From contig JAMJFZ010001258.1 in NCBI GenBank assembly GCA_026225945.1, positions 6,220,501 to 6,284,500 on the forward strand: DNA of 64,000 nucleotides, read 5' to 3'. The DNA comes from Cricetomys ansorgei. Taxonomy: Eukaryota; Chordata; Mammalia; Rodentia; Nesomyidae. Position 1 is the first letter of the stretch. Each line of letters starts with the position of its first letter. Under the pieces are notes generated by a model that saw only the letters and a program-made list of their open reading frames with translations, was not told the origin of the DNA and ran no database searches. A program made the position numbers and the translations under genes. Shown one piece after another: positions 30,906 to 42,240 of the stretch.

Positions 30906-32174
30906 ACGAGTGAAATGACTATAGAGGTCTTATATGCATCAGCCTATTGGCTCCGTTCACCAGGTCAGGCCACATAATTGAGTGCACGAAGGAGATTAAA
31001 ATGTTCTTTCCATTTTAGCTTCTAGCATGCACTAGCTCAGCTGTAATGGCTAATTCATCCTTAGTATCCCGCGTAGCTAATTCTCCGCTCAATTAATCTA
31101 CCTTAGTGTGAGTATGTGGTGGTCTTCTTAATGGTTTTTTTTTTTTTGAGTATACTTCAATATGAGAAGTCTACCCAGATCATTTAAAGATATAGATGTG
31201 ACTACAAAGAATGAGTTAGCAGTGTTTCTCCTTGGGTCTCTGTGACGTCCATGGGCCCTTGCCCTCCTGCATGTAGCATTTCTGCTTGAGTTTCTGTGAT
31301 GTCCATGGGATCCTACCCTGCTGCTCTCTTTCCCTCTGCTCTGCTCACCCATCATGATTTGCAACAATCTCGTTTAGCTTATAGCAACTTTTGTCTGGGA
31401 AATAGTTCAGTCTTTCCTGCAGACATATTGCTGATACCAGAGAAGTGACACAAGGTCAAAAATGCTTGCATATCAAGTTTAATTCTCCACCTCTTGATAT
31501 GTAACCAAGACCAAGTATTGATGGAATTTAAGGATGTAGAAAGCATGCTTTATGTTCACCAAGGTCTAATTTGTTTATTCTTCCTGGGCGCATTTCATCT
31601 TACTTAGGCGGGTTCTGATCAATTTCATGAGAGGAGGAATGATGAGTTCTGTTCTCAGGCTTAGCCGTAAAACCTTCCAGGACACTGATGTGTCAATGTG
31701 CATAGGTTTCGGGGCCATCTACTGAAGCGTCATAGCCTTTCTGGGGCTGCATTCAGAAACTGATCTTCTCTGCTCAGCAGCCATCAATTGCTAAATTGTT
31801 CCTTGGCTATTGGGACCAAAACCAATTTTTTTTAATGGGAGAATTATAACATGAAACAGAATTATGACATGGAAGAGAATTGATTTACCAAATTACCACA
31901 TGGAATTAAAACTATCATAGAGAATAATCCGACTCAGGTTATGAAGGGAATAAGAAAGCAAAATGATCAAACTTCTGAGCAGCGAAGGCATTGTTTGTTA
32001 CTGTAACAAACATGCCCTGATTTGCTGCCAACTGAAATGCTTTCCTGTCTAATTCATGGGACTTCCACAGGGATAAAGATGGCACTCTGCTTGTGTCATC
32101 TTGTTACTGTTTTCTGATTTGTACATCAAAGCAATGTACAAATGTAGCGCAGTATTTGTTGAAAGTTATTGTCT
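30906..32174. other. No gene seen; 50-bp tandem duplication and motif cluster
   Basis: 31020-31100 has several TAAT/ATTA sites ('ggctaattc', 'agctaattc', 'caattaatc'). 31215-31330 contains two tandem copies of a 50-60-base unit. Poly-T at 31134-31147. No coding signal. Confidence 0.4.
31215..31330. repeat. Two-copy tandem repeat, unit about 55 bp
   Basis: First unit around 31221-31275 ('gggtctctgtgacgtccatg' then 'ggcccttgccctcctgc'), second around 31279-31325 ('gagtttctgtgatgtccatg' then 'ggatcctaccctgctgc'). The first has TGACGTCC, a CRE-like site; the second has it mutated to TGATGTCC. Confidence 0.75.
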
Positions 32175-32350
32175 GAAAATCAAGAGACCAGCTTCTGACA
32201 CGAATCTCAGATGCCCTCATCTCTCTCATCAGCAGTACCGTCATCTGTAAAATCACATTTCTAATCCTTGTCATAGCTGCCTCTCAGTGTTGCTAAAAGA
32301 TGCAAATGAAAGCATGGATGTGTAAGAACTTAGAAACCGTAAAGTTATGC
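32175..32350 (+). mobile_element. MIR SINE, sense
   Basis: 'tcaagagaccagcttctgac' (32181-32200), 'accgtcatctgtaaaatcac' (32238-32257), 'atttctaatccttgtcatag', 'ctgcctctcagtgttgct' and 'aaaagatgcaaatgaaagca' match MIR from the middle to the 3' side. Confidence 0.65.
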
Positions 32351-32970
32351 CAAGCGGAAGAGGCTGTAGTCACTACCAAGGCTCTACTCTCCCTGGGAAT
32401 TACCCTTTCCACATGGAAGGAGATTCCGTGCTGCTCCCCAAAGTGTTAACTCTTTTCTAGAATGTCAGCCCAGACTTTTGTTCACAAAGCATGAGCTCAA
32501 ACTGTCTGGATGCATCTGGAATGCTTGGCAGGCATTTTCTTCTGGGAGCAGCTGCTGGGAGCTGAAAATAATGGTGCCAGTGCCAGTGCCAGTGCTGGTG
32601 CTGGTTGTCAGTGAGCCTCAGCACGCAAAGTCCAGAGGGCAGGGGCAAAGCTCTTACATTCCCATCTCTCCTGAAGACTAAGGTGAAGACTAGGAAGAAG
32701 GTCAAAGGTCAGACTTCTGTTTGGGAAGGACAGCTTGCTCATAGACCCTGGGATCCAGGGTATAGTTGTCAGCAACATTCTCAGCTTCTGCAGTCTGTAT
32801 CAACAGGAACAGGCAGGCACATGGTTCTGATTCACTCCGTAATGTGACTTTGAAACTCCCTGGGTAAGGCCACTTTTTTTCCAACTAGTGCCTTTGTTTC
32901 CCACCAAACACCAACTAACCGATAACCTCAGGGGACAGGTTGTGACAAAAGTTAATGCTGTTCTATGAAG
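32351..32970. other. No gene seen; short CCAGTG repeat
   Basis: 32575-32603 is an imperfect hexanucleotide repeat (gtgccagtgccagtgccagt, then ctggtgctgg). Otherwise unique-looking. Short frames only. Confidence 0.45.
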
Positions 32971-33207
32971 ATGTGTGTGTGTGTTTGCATAAGTGCATGT
33001 GTGTATATGTACACATGTGCCTGTGTGTGCATGAGTGTGTGTATGTGTGTGTGTATGCATGTGTGTACGTGTGTGTGCGCATGTGTGTATGTATGTATGA
33101 GTGTATGCATGTGTGTGTATGTGTGTGTGTGTGCATGTGTGTGTGTACACGTATGTGTGTGTTCATGTGTGCATGCATGTGTTTGTACACATGCATGTGT
33201 TTGTGAA
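32971..33207. repeat. Imperfect (TG)n tract
   Basis: About 237 bases of TG/TATG/TGCA modules. Open on both strands as Cys-Val-Cys or Thr-His repeats, which are not genes. Alternating purine/pyrimidine, so potentially Z-DNA forming. Confidence 0.95.
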
Positions 33208-33383
33208 TAAGTGAAGAAGCTGACATTAATTTGATCTCATTATATTTGAGCAGGTAGTTCACAGGGGAGAATGGAGAATCCAAAGCCAACCACAGGGTCC
33301 CCTAACCCAACTGCCTATCTGGAGGTTCTTCTCCTAGGGAGGCCGGGGCTTATGAGCAGCATGTGCACATTTTTACGTCTTAC

Positions 33384-33598
33384 CACATGGTGGGCACCCT
33401 CCTAAGCACTTCGTGAGCATTCGCTCATTACTGCTAACACCTTGTGACATAATGTGGTTATCACCCCAGTTTGGGCGATAAGGAGACTGTGGCACACACA
33501 TGTAAGCTCTAGGGCACAGAGACAGGTGGTAGAGCCAGGATGCAACCTGGGCACCAGGCTCCATTGTGCAGGCTCTAAACACTGAAGTCCGCTACCAC
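33384..33598 (-). mobile_element. MIR SINE, antisense
   Basis: 'catggtgggcaccctcctaa' (33386-33405), 'gcacttcgtgagcattcgct' (33406-33425), 'tgtggttatcaccccagttt' (33453-33472), 'cgataaggagactgtggcac' (33476-33495), 'agacaggtggtagagccagg' (33520-33539) and 'atgcaacctgggcaccaggc' (33540-33559). One of the clearer MIRs. Confidence 0.85.
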
Positions 33599-33736
33599 GC
33601 AGGAAAAGGCACAGATATATATGTTCCCTTTGAAGGTCCTCAAGGACACATACAGCCTGGGATCTCTACCTTGGGCTCAGCAGAGGAGAGCTGGCCAATT
33701 AAAGACGAATCAAAAAGAAATCCACATCTCTGAACA

Positions 33737-33740
<4 letters not shown>

Positions 33741-33793
<53 letters not shown>
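33741..33793. repeat. (TA)26 perfect dinucleotide microsatellite
   Basis: Uninterrupted (TA)26 plus one T. Pure TA arrays of this length extrude cruciforms easily and are highly polymorphic. Confidence 0.98.
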
Positions 33794-33796
<3 letters not shown>

Positions 33797-34544
33797 ACAT
33801 GATCATGATTAACAGAAATGCAATGTAAGTCCTACTAGAAAATTCTGCTCTTGGAACAGCCTCCCTCAATGGGGTCTCTGAAGCCACTGAAATAGATACA
33901 TCAGAGAGACTCCAGAGCTCATAATATGGAAAGCCAGCCCTGAGTGAACTCATTATCCATCACCTGATTGTAAAATAAAAAACAAAAAGGAAGCCCTCTG
34001 GACATGGGCTTTCAGTGTGGTGTGCTAAGGCTCATTAGCATATTTTCATAAAAATGCATATATTCAGCATACATTTATTGCTCATCACGATGCTTATATG
34101 CACCTCATTAATTATGAGTTGCCTTCAGGCATTTACTTGAAGACTGTCAAGTACTATGTAATCAAGTAGAGCTAACAAATTACTTTTGTGAGGAGTCTGG
34201 AAAAAGAAAAGTGTGAGATTAGCAATTAGAATGTGTTTCCCACTCTCCCTGCTGACTAGCCACTCATTTCATAATGCAGTAACAAAGTGTAGCTGCACCT
34301 CCCAGAGACCATTCCCTGGGCTCAGTGCATCCTCCTTCCTAATGGGTAGTTTTCCACTACCTCCTGCTTGTACTAAGTCAGAAGTGTAGCCCACAGACCA
34401 CCTCCAGCCTGCTTACTCTGGATGTCTTATTAAAAGCAGGGGCCACAGAATTGCAATGTGTGCAGGAGATGCTGGGGTAAACTGACTGCAAGGACTGGGT
34501 TACACCCACCAACTCAGAGTCGCTTTCATTCTCAAAAATATTAT
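33794..34544. promoter_or_regulatory. AT-rich homeodomain/POU motif cluster, candidate conserved element
   Basis: No repeat recognised from 33960 to 34380. 34030-34120 contains 'ctcattagca', 'aaaatgcatata' (POU-like ATGCATA, 34054-34060) and the near-palindrome CTCATTAATTATGAG (34104-34118), then 'agcaattagaatg' at 34220-34232. Density and lack of repeats suggest a conserved non-coding enhancer, which only cross-species alignment could show. Confidence 0.35.
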
Positions 34545-34610
34545 GACTTTGTGTGTGTGTTTCTGCATGTATGTTATAATATATTATGTATGTATGTATG
34601 TATGTATATG
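34545..34610. repeat. Short (TG)n and (ATGT)n repeats
   Basis: 'tgtgtgtgtgtt' at 34550-34562, then after 'ataatatatt' a run of ATGT units (34585-34605). Confidence 0.9.
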
Positions 34611-34654
34611 CACACCTTTGAGAAGTAGTATGCTCGTTTGTGCAGGAATACGTG

Positions 34655-34895
34655 GAAGCCAGAGACTGACTCTGGGCTGTATTCCTAAATTGTTTCTCTA
34701 CCTGGTTTTTTGAGCCAAGGTCTCTCTGGATAGTGCAGTCCCAGGTAGACTGACTGGCTAGTGACACCCTGCTGTGTCTGCACTCTAAAGTTAGGGCTAC
34801 GGGCTTGTGCTGCCCTGCCTGGATCTTCTACGTGGGCTCAGGGAACCCGGACTTACTTTACCCACGGAGCCATGTCCACAGCCCTGTCTTATGGT
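34655..34895 (-). mobile_element. B3-like SINE, antisense, diverged
   Basis: 'ccaaggtctctctggatagt' (34716-34735), 'ccctgctgtgtctgcactct' (34767-34786), 'ggatcttctacgtgggctca' (34820-34839), 'gggaacccggacttacttta' (34840-34859) and 'cccacggagccatgtccaca' (34860-34879) keep the order of an antisense B3 ending in the tRNA-like head. Confidence 0.6.
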
Positions 34896-35685
34896 GTCAG
34901 TAATGAACAACCGGACGTGTGCTCTCAGGGTGAGGCTACATTGTAACACATGCCTCTGTTGCTTCTTGCACAGGTTAGAATTAAGAGGCGACTGACCTGA
35001 CAGCTGTAGATAGTTGGATGAGAAAGAATTAGTGATTTGGTAAAGACTAAAATCACTCTCAGCTGTCGCTTAGCAAAACAGTGCTTACACACATCAGAGG
35101 GCTCTGCAGAGATGAAAGCATGCGAGATAGGCTTTTTCGAATGGCACTATCAGGACAACTGCTCTGAAGTCCAGCAAATTATCACAAAAGAAGAATCCCA
35201 AGAAGACAGGTGGGCCAACATATAGAGCCATGGACTCTATCAGGAGAGTGTCCAAGGAGAGGTCACCAGAAATGGACCTCCCAGCACCATCTACAGGCTC
35301 CAGACGTAGGAACAGAAGGCAGAACATGACAGCCTCCGGGCCGTAGCCTCCTGCAGGCGTGTTCTGTTCTGTGCAAACAGCGACGTGCACATTTGTTACG
35401 CGCGGACTTTTAAAAACTAAAGGATTTCACGATTAAAGCTAAAAGCCACATTTCTGAATTCTCTTTAAAAAGAGGGGGGACTGGCAAGAAAGGATTTTGT
35501 TTCTACTAGGCAGGGGTTGACAGCTAAGGAGTGGCCACCCATTTTGGAATCACCCGAGTTTCTATGCCACCAACCAGGCAGTCTGCTTTATAATGTCTGG
35601 CTGTCTGGCCCTATGAGGACTGATCACGATGCTTCTCCTGTGAGACCTGGAAGTTCTAAACTTGGCTGCACATGGGAATGATACT
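34896..35685. other. No gene seen
   Basis: Unique-looking sequence. Opposing frames of 62 and 98 codons (35037-35390) have no recognisable features. Confidence 0.4.
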
Positions 35686-35950
35686 GGGAGAGAGAGGAGA
35701 GGAGAGGAGAAGGGAGAGGAGAGGGGAGGGGAGAAGGGAGAGGAGAAGGGAGGGGAGAAGGGAGAGGAGAGGGGAGGGGAGAAGGGAGAGGAGAGGGGAG
35801 GGGAGGGGAAGAGAGGGGAGGAGGGAGAAGGATGGGCAGAAGAGAAGAGGGAAGAGCAAAGGAAGAGAAGGAAGAAAGGAGAGGGCTGGGGAAGGAGAAG
35901 AACAGAGGGAAAAAGACAAGAAAAAGAGAACACAAGAAGAAAGAAAACAA
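35686..35950. repeat. Long purine tract, (GGAGA)n/(GGGAG)n-derived
   Basis: 35686-35832 is 147 bases with no pyrimidine on the plus strand, built from GGAGA and GGGAGA units. It continues as purine-rich sequence with rare C/T to about 35950. Mirror-symmetric blocks such as 'gaggggaggggag' could form intramolecular triplex, and G-runs could form quadruplexes. The long Glu/Arg/Gly and Ser/Pro/Leu frames here are artefacts of the composition. Confidence 0.95.
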
Positions 35951-36869
35951 AAGGCAAGGCTGTGCCTGCTGGAGGGCGTCACGGGGAGGCACCGGTGGTT
36001 CCTAAGCTGTCCGCATGATTCTGTCAGAAGGGTGTGAAAACCCGTGGTTCCCTCTAGCTTGGTGAACTTTCTGGAAGCTTCCTCAACAGAGGACCGGAGA
36101 GCAGATGCACTCTCGGTGCTTGAGATGTGTAATGGCCTTGGTTAAGTCATCTAGTAACTAGTCTTGAGGTACTGCCCTGGGAATTCTGCTCACGTGGTCT
36201 GGGGTCGAGCCAAGCTCTTCTCGTCGATGCTTCCTGAGACTCTGGAAGCAGGCAGACCAGAGTGGGCTACTTGCTCAGAACATTTTCCTCAGAGGACTCG
36301 GTCTGACACTGTGGCTTTAGAGCGCTAGGGTGTTCAGGCCTCTGTCTCCTGGATGGGCCTTGCACGACTCTCGGCCATGGAAGGAGAAGATACTGGGAGC
36401 GTGGAAGCACTTCACTGAGTAGCATGGAGGATTACGGCCCTCAGGCCCGGACAGGAGGCAGGAGACCAGGCTGCGGTGGAGTTGTGATGGTTTCTCCAAG
36501 AAGACACATGTCATGGGGTGACTTAGGCCTGCTTCTGGGGGTCTCTTCATAAACCTCAGCAAGTCCTGCTGAAGCACCAAGGATCTCCCCTCAAGAGATT
36601 CTGTTATAGTGGGCATTTCGAGGGGCTAGAACTGGGTGATAGCACAGGGCTTGAATGTGCCTTGTGTAGGCCCTTGCAGGTCTCTAAGTAGCTCAGCCCT
36701 GATCCCAGACCTCTGTAATGGCCCTTAATAAACCCCTCCCCCAGACTATTCAAATAGGATGAAAAGAAAAACATTAATCCCAGTCCACCGGCAACACTAT
36801 ATAATCAAAAGAGCCACGTTCTGCTCGGCTCTCAGCACATCTTTGTCTGCTGTCTTTCTCCTGGGTAGA
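35951..36869. other. No gene seen
   Basis: Unique-looking sequence. AATAAA at 36727-36732 with 'actatataatcaaaag' at 36797-36812 is LTR-like in flavour but no LTR family is recognised. Confidence 0.35.
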
Positions 36870-37207
36870 GGCAGCTACACTGGAGTAGCACACTGCTGTT
36901 GGGGTGGCTCATCAAGGTTGACAAGGAGGCATATTCACTGATGCAAGCCCTGCCAGACCTCAGCAGAGGGAATCACCATCATGGCCAGTGCCATACACGA
37001 CGGTGGAACCTGAGCGTCTGAGCTCAGGTGTTTTTATTGATAAAGAACTCCTCAGGTGTTCTGTTGATAGCGCATGCAGATCATTAGCAATCAAACATCC
37101 CCCACATAAATCCAATACCTGCAGACAACACAAAACACCAAGGCCTATGCATCCCTTTTTCCAACAGTGCACAAAAACAACTATTTTAAACACAACACTA
37201 TACCTCT
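36870..37207 (-). repeat. Unclassified dispersed repeat, copy C of four, inverted
   Basis: Reverse complement of the same element as 8583, 10298 and 56565. In plus-strand order: 'ggcatattcactgatgca', 'ccagacctcagcagagggaa' (36954-36973), 'caccatcatggcca', 'gagctcaggtgtttttattg' (37020-37039), 'ctcctcaggtgttctgttga' (37049-37068), 'catgcagatcattagcaatc' and 'aatacctgcagacaacacaa' (37115-37134). The only copy with an intact AATAAA (minus strand, about 37033-37038), at the position where the others are mutated. Confidence 0.8.
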
Positions 37208-38622
37208 GGGATTATCCTTCCTAATAAATCTCTTTTGTGAGATTTTCTGCGTGAAGCTGTATTTGTTGTTGTCGATTTGAAGGGAAGCTCAGCCTTAGAG
37301 CTGCAACACTGGGGAAACTTCACCCCTTCGAGCAGAGCAGAGCAGAGTGGAGCTGTTACACTGAAATACTCCAGCTCAGCTGGAGACACCTTCCCCATCT
37401 CAGAGCTGTGAGGTCCCCTGGCTCCTGACTGCCAGGGTACCTTTCCCCTCAGTAGGTGTTGGTTTTGGAAAACCTACTTGGTTTTTTCCAAGCTAGTGAC
37501 TTCTGCAAACAGCTGGTCTCCCTGTGATGAGCTGCCAGTGTTTCTGATATATAATAACAAAGAACATGTCGTGATCAAGCTAACTCTTGCATGACTGCCC
37601 ATTTTGTTCCATTTGGAATATCAGAAAAGCTGTTTCTGTCACAATAAAATCGTGCAGATAGAAACTGATCATTGTAACGGACATAGGCTTTTTTTAAATT
37701 TAATTTGCTGTAAGTGGTTTAGAGTCCTGGTTGGCATCTTATTTTCACAGTTCAAATATTGGTGGGAAGCAGAGCTAGGGAATGGAGACGTTTGGAGATC
37801 AGTGGTTTAACAGGAAGTGGACGCTCACCCAGGAGGAAAAGCTGAAGTCAATTTCTTTCTGTTCTCTGAGCTGCTGACATCAGAGAGTCATCTCGAGTCA
37901 CAGGCCGATGCACCCACATTCCCAGGATATGTTATACAAGGACTCTAGGTGTCCCTTGAATAGGGGACATTCTTAAAAGCTCAGCTTGCATTCCAGTTCT
38001 AAGAAAGCGTCTCTGATCACGTGGAGAACACGTCCAGCTTCTCAAGTAGTTTTTCTCTCCGAGCTTTCATAAGCTAATAGCCAGGACGAGAATGATAGTT
38101 ACGATGTTGTCTACCCTTTAGGGAGAGCCGCTGTGCGCCAAGCCTCTGGGGGGAGACTTTACACAGGTCACGTGAATCCCTCTTATCAACTCCCAACCCC
38201 TTCGTCAGGCTGCACCAGTCATGAAGCTTCCCTTGGTGTTCCTGAAGACCATCGTTTCTACCCTCAGGGTACATTTTATTCTCTCTGAAATGTTTTTCCC
38301 CAAATCGCCTACATCGCTCTCCTTATTTTCTTTAGCCCCATACCTCTTACGTCACCTTTTAAGAAACTCAGAGTCTGGGCGACCTGCTAAGAGCACATTC
38401 TATCGTACCTCCCCGCTAGACCTAATCCAGTCTTGTGATGCGTAAGAATCCCAGTGTGTTCCAACACAGCATTTCGATGACATGTTCCCCACGTAGCAAC
38501 ACCACACAGTCACCGAGGACACAGTTCGAGAACTAACCACCTCCAGTGAATCCTAGCTCTCACTAACAGTTGAAATGAAATAATTACACATCTTTAGTTA
38601 ATGAAATTCTCTTTCACCATTT
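37208..38622. other. No gene seen; possible LTR end at the left
   Basis: 37215-37255 ('cctaataaatctcttttgtg', 'agattttctgcgtgaagctg') resembles a retroviral R/U5 junction after AATAAA, but no family is recognised. The rest is unique-looking with short frames only. Confidence 0.3.
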
Positions 38623-38695
38623 CCTTTTTTTTTTCAGTGCTAAAATTAAATTAAGGGCTTCGGTACAGGCTGGGCGAGTGCTGTACCTGAGTCCC
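38623..38695 (-). mobile_element. ID/B4-type fragment, antisense
   Basis: A T-run (38623-38635) followed by 'cagtgctaaaattaaattaa', 'gggcttcggtacaggctggg' and 'cgagtgctgtacctgagtcc' follows the antisense ID head (cagtgctggggattgaaccc .. agggccttgtgcatgctagg .. caagcgctctacc). Confidence 0.5.
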
Positions 38696-39089
38696 GTATT
38701 CTAGAGTCAGTGTACACGGTGAGCCACTGGGGAGGCTGAAGCAGCATGTTCATGGACAGAGCCCTGGAGAGGAGAGAGCTCCCTAGGAAAGGGAATGCTA
38801 GACCGGCTGAATGCCTTCCTTGAATATTCATCTGGGTGTCTTATGGACTTGACTTTAGACTGGAGAATGAACCACCTCAAAAGCACCAAAGGGAAATGTT
38901 GCCAATCTCATTCAAGGGTAGACATAGTTCCTACTCCCAACAGAGTAGAAGTTTCACGATTTAAAAGATCTTAGGGGATTCAGAAGTGTTCTGACTCGGT
39001 AGTGAAACACAATGAACAGTAGAGCAAATGCTGCTCCAATCTTAAGACCGGGGCTTAAGAGAATTGGACTGTTTCTAAGAATTGACTAC
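38696..39089. other. No gene seen
   Basis: No repeat or coding signal recognised. Confidence 0.35.
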
Positions 39090-39660
39090 ATTGAAGAGCA
39101 AGGCGTGAGAAACTTTACACGCAAACTCAAAATAAAGCATGGACCTTAATGTAAGGCAGGAAACTATGAAACTTCTAGAAAAACATATAGGAGCAATCCT
39201 TTATTATTTTAGGCTGGGCAAAGATGTCCCAGATATACCATCAACGAAGTGACCAATAAAACAGACACATAATTAATTTGAACTTTATTAGAATTAGGAA
39301 CTTCTCTAGAAGTCACTGTTGGCATGGAGAAAATGGTGGAAAAATTTGGTTTTTGAAGGAACTTATGTCCACAATGCGTAAAAAATCCTTAAATAGATAG
39401 AAGAAAATGTAATTAAAAATAGACAAAGTATTTGAATAGCTAACCTCATTCTAGGAGATAAGATGAGAACCAGACATATATGGAGATTCTCAATGTGGTT
39501 AGGGGTGCATGCATATGTAAGCAATCATCCAAAATGGAAAAGATGATATCAAATGTCGGTGGGGCTGTAGAGAAACTAGAATGCTCACGCACAGATGGTT
39601 GAGGCTTCAGTTGCTCAACCACTTTGGCAATGGTTTGGTAACTTTCTGATCTAGGACTTA
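39090..39660 (+). mobile_element. Old L1 LINE ORF2 fragment, sense
   Basis: 'ctatgaaacttctagaaaaa' (39165-39184), 'catataggagcaatc', 'gcaaagatgtcccagata', 'taattaatttgaactttatt' (39270-39289), 'agaattaggaacttctctag', 'gcatggagaaaatggtggaa', 'aattaaaaatagacaaagta' (39411-39430), 'tttgaatagc', 'gtcggtggggctgtagagaa' (39556-39575) and 'gctcaaccactttggcaatg' (39614-39633) run along the C-terminal part of L1 ORF2. Frame-broken. Confidence 0.8.
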
Positions 39661-41699
39661 GTACCTTGCTGCTTACATCTCTTGGCTTTGCTTCCTCCTT
39701 GTCAAATATATTCCCAGACAGTTTTACTTTTTCTCATGGGGACCAAGTTGGTGGCAGGAGAGTAACTTTAGCCGTAACTTCTTAGGTATAATCTTGGCAG
39801 AAAGAGTTTGCATCTTTATTAAGTCAAGAATAAAATTTTAAATCTCATTGGTTTTGTCGGTCACAAGTAATGTCTCCAATTAACTCAGGCAGGGGAAATA
39901 ATGCCAGATATTTCTGACTTAACATTACCTCACCTCTAAAGCTAGAAGCAGCATGAACTCCACTCAAAACACAAGCAATGCAAGTGTGGAGATGAGACTT
40001 ACAAGGGCAAATGGAGTTCCACATGTCCCGGAGAGCTGCAGATTAGAAACCCCAAACCAACACAATAAAACACACATACACATTTTTTAACAAAAACTCT
40101 CCATAAGCATAATCCTCAGTTGCACCCTAAACTACCCATAGGGTATTCCTAGGTAGAAGGGTATGGAAATACCCTTGATGGGCCAGATGTCAGTAGTAAG
40201 AACTCTCTGGCAAGATTTAGGTAATACATGCCTTTGCATAAAAATAGATTTGAGTATATATTAGATATAAATACACTTGCTTTATTGCACAATTCAAACA
40301 TACTTTTGGTAGGCAAAAAAAAAAAAATAGACTTAATCTTATAATTCCAAACTACCTGTGATGTTCAGTTTGATAAGGTTATTGAATGCAGGAAGGCGGA
40401 ATGTGTAGAGATGAGTGAATACATGAAAGAGAACACAGCAATTGCTTTGTGATTATTTTTATTGATCCCATTCAGTGGGATTGAGCCTTTGTGTTCAATG
40501 TTAGTACTTGGTGACCAGTATAGAAGGTATCTCCCGTTTCGGCATGAGTTATTGCCAGAAAAAAAATATTCCACTACTCTCAAATTCATGTATATGCATA
40601 TGCTTGCATACAAACACACAACACAGAAACACACAGAGACATACACGCACAGCCTAAGGTCAGCATAGGCGAATCTGGGTTCTCTGGGATGTAATGGCCT
40701 CACTATATAGAATTAAAAAAAGGAGATCATGAAAGATAATGCTTCGAGAATTTTCTTTGGATCTCTTCTTTTCCATCTGGCATAACCAGAAACAAACGGG
40801 TTCCTATTTATATATTTACTTTCTAAAATGTTTTTCTTTCCCAAAGCTCAACCGCAGGGCAAGAGCACAGGCTCTTGCCTGGACAGACGCCGCTCTCCCC
40901 TCCAGCAGGAGGGCATATGTATGAGGCAGGGAAGGAAGCCTTTCCTCCCTTCCCTTAAGACCTTGGAGAGCTTTTGTTCTTCACTCTTCATTTTGCAAAT
41001 GGGAAGCTTGTTCCCTTTCTTAGGAGGAAGACCACGTGAAGTCCTAGGATGATGTGGGAACGGAGGGCTACATGAGGACAGAAGTCTAGCTGCACGCCAG
41101 GTGCAGAAAACTCGCTTGTCCCTTTAAGCACTCTCAGTGTCGCCTTTGAAAGGGACCTTTATGAACGGGATAGAATTGTGGCTGTCCATCCGGTAATGTG
41201 GAAAGCAAGGACGCATTGACCGCCAAGAATAAAATAGGTCAGTCATGGGAAACTAATGTTACAAGGCTCGTTGTACTGTAAATAAAGGTGGACCAATAAA
41301 AGGGCCCACAACTTGTTCCAAACAGAATTTAAGCTTGTAGGCACCGTCAAGAGTAATTAACATCATCTTTATTTTTCTTATTGTGTATCCAGAGAAATTA
41401 ATTCACGAAGCTCTAGGAAAGGTCACCTTCCCCAATGCACACATCCTTGCACACCTGGCCACAGCCAATGGCTTTGACTTGTTGAATCTTCCGTAAGGAA
41501 CCTGAATTAGGTTCAGGGACTATATTGTCAGAGGACCGTATGGACTGAAGTCAGGGAGTCAAAATGTGTTGAAGCTGTAGAAAGGGCTCATACAGTGCCT
41601 GGCCGATGCAGGTGTTGAATGTGGACTCTATTTCTGATTTGCCAGTTTTTATCTTCCCAAAGGCACAGTCACCCTTTGTAAGCCTTTCTTGATATCTCT
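39661..41699. other. No gene seen, about 2 kb
   Basis: AT-rich with a poly-A at 40315-40327 and a CA-rich patch at 40610-40650. A 112-codon minus-strand frame (40365-40703) has no known domain. No repeat family recognised with confidence. Confidence 0.4.
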
Positions 41700-42005
41700 G
41701 CATTTTAGGCTACTTAGGCTGCTGTAACAAAATATCACAGACTCCCAGCATCACTTGTCTGGGGCCTGAATGTTGATGTAATCAGTCTGGGGAAGTGCTG
41801 TCTTCCTGGCTTAGCCCACTTGTTCAGTTGGCAGGGACAGGACAGGGTAAGCATTTCGATGGGCACTTTTCTCCTTATAAGGGTAATAATCTGACCATCC
41901 TCGGAACCTCTTATAACCCTATTCATCCCTCAAACATACAGTACTACACTGGGGGCTGGGGCCTCAGCATATGGACCTCAATTAGTCCAACACATAGAGC
42001 ACAAT
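41700..42005 (-). mobile_element. MLT1-type MaLR LTR, antisense
   Basis: 'aggctacttaggctgctgta' (41707-41726), 'acaaaatatcacagactccc' (41727-41746), 'catcacttgtctggggcctg', 'ttctccttataagggtaata' (41868-41887) and 'caaacatacagtactacact' (41931-41950) follow antisense MLT1 (gctgctataacaaaatacca .. ataagggcactaat). Confidence 0.65.
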
Positions 42006-42109
42006 TAGTCCTCAGCAGGATATTGCCTGTCGTGTCCTATACTAAGCCGCTCACTGAGTTAATGTGAGTAGCTTTCTGAGCTATGACTGATATAGGCCAC
42101 CGTCATAAG

Positions 42110-42240
42110 TCTCCCTTGGGCCTTAGAATATGTAAAGTACTTTCATAAGCACCGAATTTGTTTCTTACAATGAGTTAATGAGATAGAAGACTATTAGTTA
42201 CTATTAGTATTACTTTTATTGGAATATCTAACATGAAGCA
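42110..42240 (-). mobile_element. MIR fragment, antisense
   Basis: 'atgtaaagtactttcataag' (42129-42148), 'tttcttacaatgagttaatg' (42160-42179), 'agatagaagactattagtta' and 'ctattagtattac' follow the antisense MIR 3' part. Confidence 0.5.

Noticed and set aside
35562..36037. Five overlapping frames of 108-131 codons (Glu-Arg-Gly or Ser-Pro-Leu)
   Set aside because: Purine-tract artefact, open on both strands in several frames.
36727..36812. AATAAA and a TATA-like string suggesting an LTR
   Set aside because: No TG..CA boundaries or family strings found; AT-rich coincidence is as likely.
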